DNA from: Streptomyces sp. NBC_00376
GTDB lineage: Bacteria; Actinomycetota; Actinomycetes; Streptomycetales; Streptomycetaceae
Assembly: GCF_036077095.1 (NCBI RefSeq)
Contig: NZ_CP107960.1
Coordinates: 4,278,001 to 4,342,000, forward strand
Length of the DNA stretch: 64,000 nt
Direction of reading: 5' to 3'
In this document: piece by piece, positions 61,333 to 64,000 of the stretch
How the letters are laid out: the number at the start of each line of letters is the position of its first letter
Numbering within the stretch: the first letter of the stretch is position 1
Notes under the pieces: generated by a model
The model's database searches: none
What the model saw: the letters and a program-made list of their open reading frames with translations, nothing else
What the model was told of the DNA's origin: nothing
Translations under genes and position numbers: made by a program

Positions 61333-62199
61333 GTGACCTCAGCTACCGACTCGCCTTCGCCTGCCGTAATCCGGCTGATCGCCACCGACCTGGACGGCAC
61401 CCTGCTCCGCGACGACAAGACGGTCTCCGACCGCACCGTCGCCGCGCTGGCCGCTGCCGAGGAGGCCGGTATCGAGGTCTTCTTCGTCACCGGACGCCCG
61501 GCCCGCTGGATGGATGTCGTCAGCGACCACGTGCACGGCCACGGCCTGGCGATCTGCGCCAACGGCGCGGCGGTCGCCGATCTGCACGCCGGCGGCGAGC
61601 TGGTCAAGGTCCGGCCGCTGGAGCGCGCCATCGCCCTCGATGTCGTCCGCTCGATGCGCGCAGCCGCGCCCGGCACCACCTTCGCCGTCGAGCTGGCCAC
61701 CGGAATCCACTACGAGCCGGACTATCCGCCGTTCCACCTGGACCCGGGCGCCACGGTCGCCGTCGCCGAGAAACTGCTGCACGAGGAGACGCCCGGCACC
61801 GGTGTCCCCGTGCTGAAGCTCCTCGCCCACCACGCCACGCTGACCCCGGACGACTTCCTCGCCCTGGCCCGTACGACGGCCGGCGACCGGGCCTCCTTCA
61901 CCCGGTCCAGCCCTACGGCCCTGCTGGAGGTCAGCGGTCCGGGGGTCTCCAAGGCCAGCACGCTGGAGCTCTGCTGCGCCGAGCGCGGCATCTCGCCCGC
62001 CGAGGTCGTCGCCTTCGGGGACATGCCCAACGACGTGGAGATGCTGAGCTGGGCGGGCACCTCGTACGCGATGGGCAACGCCCACCCCGCCGCGCTCGCC
62101 GCCGCCACCGGCCGGACCGTCACCAACGGCGAGGACGGCGTCGCGGTCGTCATCGAGCGGATCATCGCCGAGCGCCGGGCAGCCGACATCGGGCGCTGA
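61333..62199 (+). CDS. HAD-superfamily (Cof-type) phosphatase
   Basis: This 288-residue protein has [39 protein letters not shown], a C2 cap (about 95-205), and VSKASTLELCCAERG with [29 protein letters not shown]. It is a paralogue of 49639-50442, with nearly the same nucleophile block. GTG 61333 starts the conserved region. It converges with the histidine kinase gene at 62250. Confidence 0.92.
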   Translation: MTSATDSPSPAVIRLIATDLDGTLLRDDKTVSDRTVAALAAAEEAGIEVFFVTGRPARWMDVVSDHVHGHGLAICANGAAVADLHAGGELVKVRPLERAIALDVVRSMRAAAPGTTFAVELATGIHYEPDYPPFHLDPGATVAVAEKLLHEETPGTGVPVLKLLAHHATLTPDDFLALARTTAGDRASFTRSSPTALLEVSGPGVSKASTLELCCAERGISPAEVVAFGDMPNDVEMLSWAGTSYAMGNAHPAALAAATGRTVTNGEDGVAVVIERIIAERRAADIGR

Positions 62200-62249
62200 G
62201 CCCGGACAGCCGGCCCCGCATGCGTGGACAGGCGCCTCGGACAGGCGCC

Positions 62250-63953
62250 TCAGAGGGGCACCTCCCACACCACCGTCGTGCCGCCCCCGTCCTCCCCGAT
62301 CCCGGGTCCGAACCAGCTCGCACCGCCGAGCGACTCCGCCCGGCGCGCCAGGTTCCGCAGTCCGCTGCGCCGACCGCCCCCGGGGATGCCCACCCCGTCG
62401 TCGGCGACCGACAGCCGTACCGCGTTCCTCCCGTCGGGCAGCGTGGCGGTCGCGTCGACGACCACGTCGATCAACGACGCCTCGGCGTGCCGGAAGGCAT
62501 TGGACAGCGCCTCCCGCAGTGCCGCGATCAGGTTCTTGCCGGTGAGCTCGCCGACCAGCGCGTCGACCGGACCCAGGAACCGGTGCGAGGGCTTGAAGCC
62601 CAGCGGGACCGCCGCCATGTTGATCTCGCGCAGGACCCGGGTACGCAGCCCCGACGGCGCCTCGGCGGGTTCCTGCTGGAGCGCGAAGATCGCGGTACGG
62701 ATCTCCTGGATGGTCACGTCCAGTTCGTCGACCGCCCGGCCGACCCCGGTCTGCACCTCGGGCACGTCCGACCTGCGCTGGGCGCTCTCCAGCATCATCC
62801 CGGTGGCGAACAGCCGCTGGATGACCAGATCGTGCAGATCGCGGGCGATCCGGTCCCGGTCCTCGTAGACCGCCAGCCGCTCCCGGTCCCGCTGTGCCTC
62901 GGCCATCATCAGCGCGAGCGCGGCCTGCGAGGCGAACTGGGTGGCAAGGGTCCGCTCCGTCTCCGTGAACGGCCGGCCGTCCCGGGCGCGGGGCGTGGCG
63001 AGCGCGCCGAGCACCCGCCCGCCGCTGTGCAGCGGCAGCAGCATGCTCGGGCCGTACTGGTGGGCCAGCCTGGTGACCATGCGGGCGTCACTGGCGGAAT
63101 CGTCCACGAAGACCGCCTCGCCGCCCAGCAGCTTCGCCGCCACCGGGCTCTCGGGCCCGATGATCACCCCGAGCGAGGAGGTGGGGTCGTCCGAGGAGAC
63201 GGCGACGATCTCCAGACCGCCGTCCTCGGTGGGCAGCAGCACGACCCCGGCGGCGGAGTCGGCGAGGCGGCGGGCCTGTTCGGCGACGACGGAGAGCGCG
63301 TCGTCGGCGTCCCCGCCGGAGAGCAGCGCGGTGGTCACGGCCACCGATCCGTCGATCCAGCGCTCGCGCTGGCGTGCCGCCTCGTACAGCCGGGCGTTGC
63401 CGATGGCGATCCCGGCCTCGGTGGCGAGCACCCGCACCATGTGCAGGTCGTAGTCGTTGAACTCGCCGCCATCCTTCTCGGCCAGGTAGAGATTTCCGAA
63501 GATCTCCCCCTGCACGCGGATCGGGACGCCTAGGAAGGTCCGCATCGGGGGGTGGCCGGGCGGGAAGCCGGCGAACCTCGGATCGGCCGTCAGATCGGCG
63601 AGCCGCACCGGTGCCGGGTCGTGGATCAGTGCGCCCAGCAGCCCCCGGTGCCCGTCGGGGCGGTGACCGATCTCGTCCGCCACCTCGTCCGGTACTCCGT
63701 AGGTGACGAAGTCGGAGAGCCCCTCGCCCTCCGCATCGACGACGCCGATGGCGGCGTAGCGGGAGCGGGCGAGTTCGGCGGCCGTCTCGCAGATCCGGTC
63801 GAGGGTGGAGTGCAGTTCCAGGCCCGCGCCGACGGAGCGCATGGCCTCCAGCAGCTGCGGGATGCGGGCGGTGATCTCGGTGGACAGGCCCTGCAGGCTG
63901 CGAGTCGCCCGAGTAGCCGCTTCGAGTGAGTCCTTCGGGTCCTGCTCCGGCAT
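62250..63953 (-). CDS. GAF-GAF sensor histidine kinase, DevS/DosT-like
   Basis: This 567-residue soluble kinase has two GAF domains (about 48-190 and 215-350) and a HisKA_3 dimerisation domain with the phosphoacceptor His374 in RIARDLHDLVIQRLFATG. The HATPase domain contains LREALSNAFRHAEAS and DDGVGIPGGGRRSGLRNLARRAESLGG. The first GAF keeps the GFPPGHPPMRTFLGVPIRV block; in DevS/DosT the equivalent His (DevS His149) binds heme, and His134 here is positioned to do so. It lacks a membrane segment. Its response regulator is not in the window, but may lie just beyond 64000 or elsewhere. Confidence 0.92.
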   Translation of the reverse strand: MPEQDPKDSLEAATRATRSLQGLSTEITARIPQLLEAMRSVGAGLELHSTLDRICETAAELARSRYAAIGVVDAEGEGLSDFVTYGVPDEVADEIGHRPDGHRGLLGALIHDPAPVRLADLTADPRFAGFPPGHPPMRTFLGVPIRVQGEIFGNLYLAEKDGGEFNDYDLHMVRVLATEAGIAIGNARLYEAARQRERWIDGSVAVTTALLSGGDADDALSVVAEQARRLADSAAGVVLLPTEDGGLEIVAVSSDDPTSSLGVIIGPESPVAAKLLGGEAVFVDDSASDARMVTRLAHQYGPSMLLPLHSGGRVLGALATPRARDGRPFTETERTLATQFASQAALALMMAEAQRDRERLAVYEDRDRIARDLHDLVIQRLFATGMMLESAQRRSDVPEVQTGVGRAVDELDVTIQEIRTAIFALQQEPAEAPSGLRTRVLREINMAAVPLGFKPSHRFLGPVDALVGELTGKNLIAALREALSNAFRHAEASLIDVVVDATATLPDGRNAVRLSVADDGVGIPGGGRRSGLRNLARRAESLGGASWFGPGIGEDGGGTTVVWEVPL

Positions 63954-64000
63954 ACCCCGAGAGTAGTTAGTCCCGATTGGTGAGGAAAGTCGGGTGTCGT

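Overview
The window is high-GC chromosomal DNA of a Streptomyces or very close relative. Evidence: strong third-position GC bias, frequent GTG starts, GTGA/ATGA stop-start overlaps, a SigE-family sigma factor, a Streptomyces subtilisin-inhibitor homologue, small ATPase-type anti-sigma-like proteins and a sco/ecuC/copCD/dtpA copper operon of the type known from S. lividans. From memory, the order htrA, GDPD, DUF5926, pepP, copper operon, pheA, serS, HAD, ABC pairs, kptA matches the oriC-proximal core of Streptomyces chromosomes. Candidate parS sites and clustered DnaA boxes fit that position. No rRNA, prophage, insertion sequence, CRISPR array or large biosynthetic cluster was seen.

Layout. 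0-7 kb: start of an MFS transporter with a perfect inverted-repeat operator, a secreted EEP-fold hydrolase, and an overlapping operon of response regulator, histidine kinase, GT2/GtrA glycosyltransferase and GT39 membrane glycosyltransferase. 7-12 kb: amidohydrolase, DUF2797 protein, membrane-anchored protein, GlxA-type AraC regulator and gap. 11.8-12.3 kb: tRNA-Arg and tRNA-Ser with hairpin terminators. 12.5-19.6 kb: SSI-type protease inhibitor, a 1296-residue PAS/pseudokinase/receiver protein, an acyl-CoA ligase and a SigE-type sigma factor.

19.8-24.6 kb: five overlapping genes (acyl-CoA dehydrogenase, MaoC-DUF35, acyl-CoA dehydrogenase, MaoC, thiolase-fold protein). They match the actinobacterial steroid side-chain module ChsE1/ChsE2, ChsH1/ChsH2 and Ltp2, and lie behind a promoter with a palindromic operator. 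24.8-30 kb: a secreted Asn/Ser/Gly-rich small protein, a Prim-Pol protein, an orphan peptide-binding lipoprotein, TrmO, small proteins and tRNA-Ser(UGA).

30-40 kb: HtrA protease, glycerophosphodiesterase, two anti-sigma-type ATPases, DUF5926, a possible structured RNA, a Prim-Pol paralogue that appears catalytically dead, a GAF-PP2C protein with a changed metal motif, and aminopeptidase P. 40-47 kb: copper handling (membrane protein, YcnI, Sco, PCuAC, CopC-CopD, DyP peroxidase), then pheA. 47-51 kb: DnaA-box cluster, serS, HAD phosphatase, a second tRNA-Ser(GCU). 51-64 kb: two ABC-2 transporter pairs, M24-fold protein, EphD-like hydrolase-SDR fusion, MerR regulator, KptA, LLM oxidoreductase, HAD phosphatase and a DevS/DosT-like GAF histidine kinase.

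Most notable observations: the steroid-type module with its operator; eight perfect DnaA boxes in four groups, two of them in a 45-bp tandem duplication; two parS-like palindromes; and several proteins that keep a signalling or enzymatic fold but have lost key residues.
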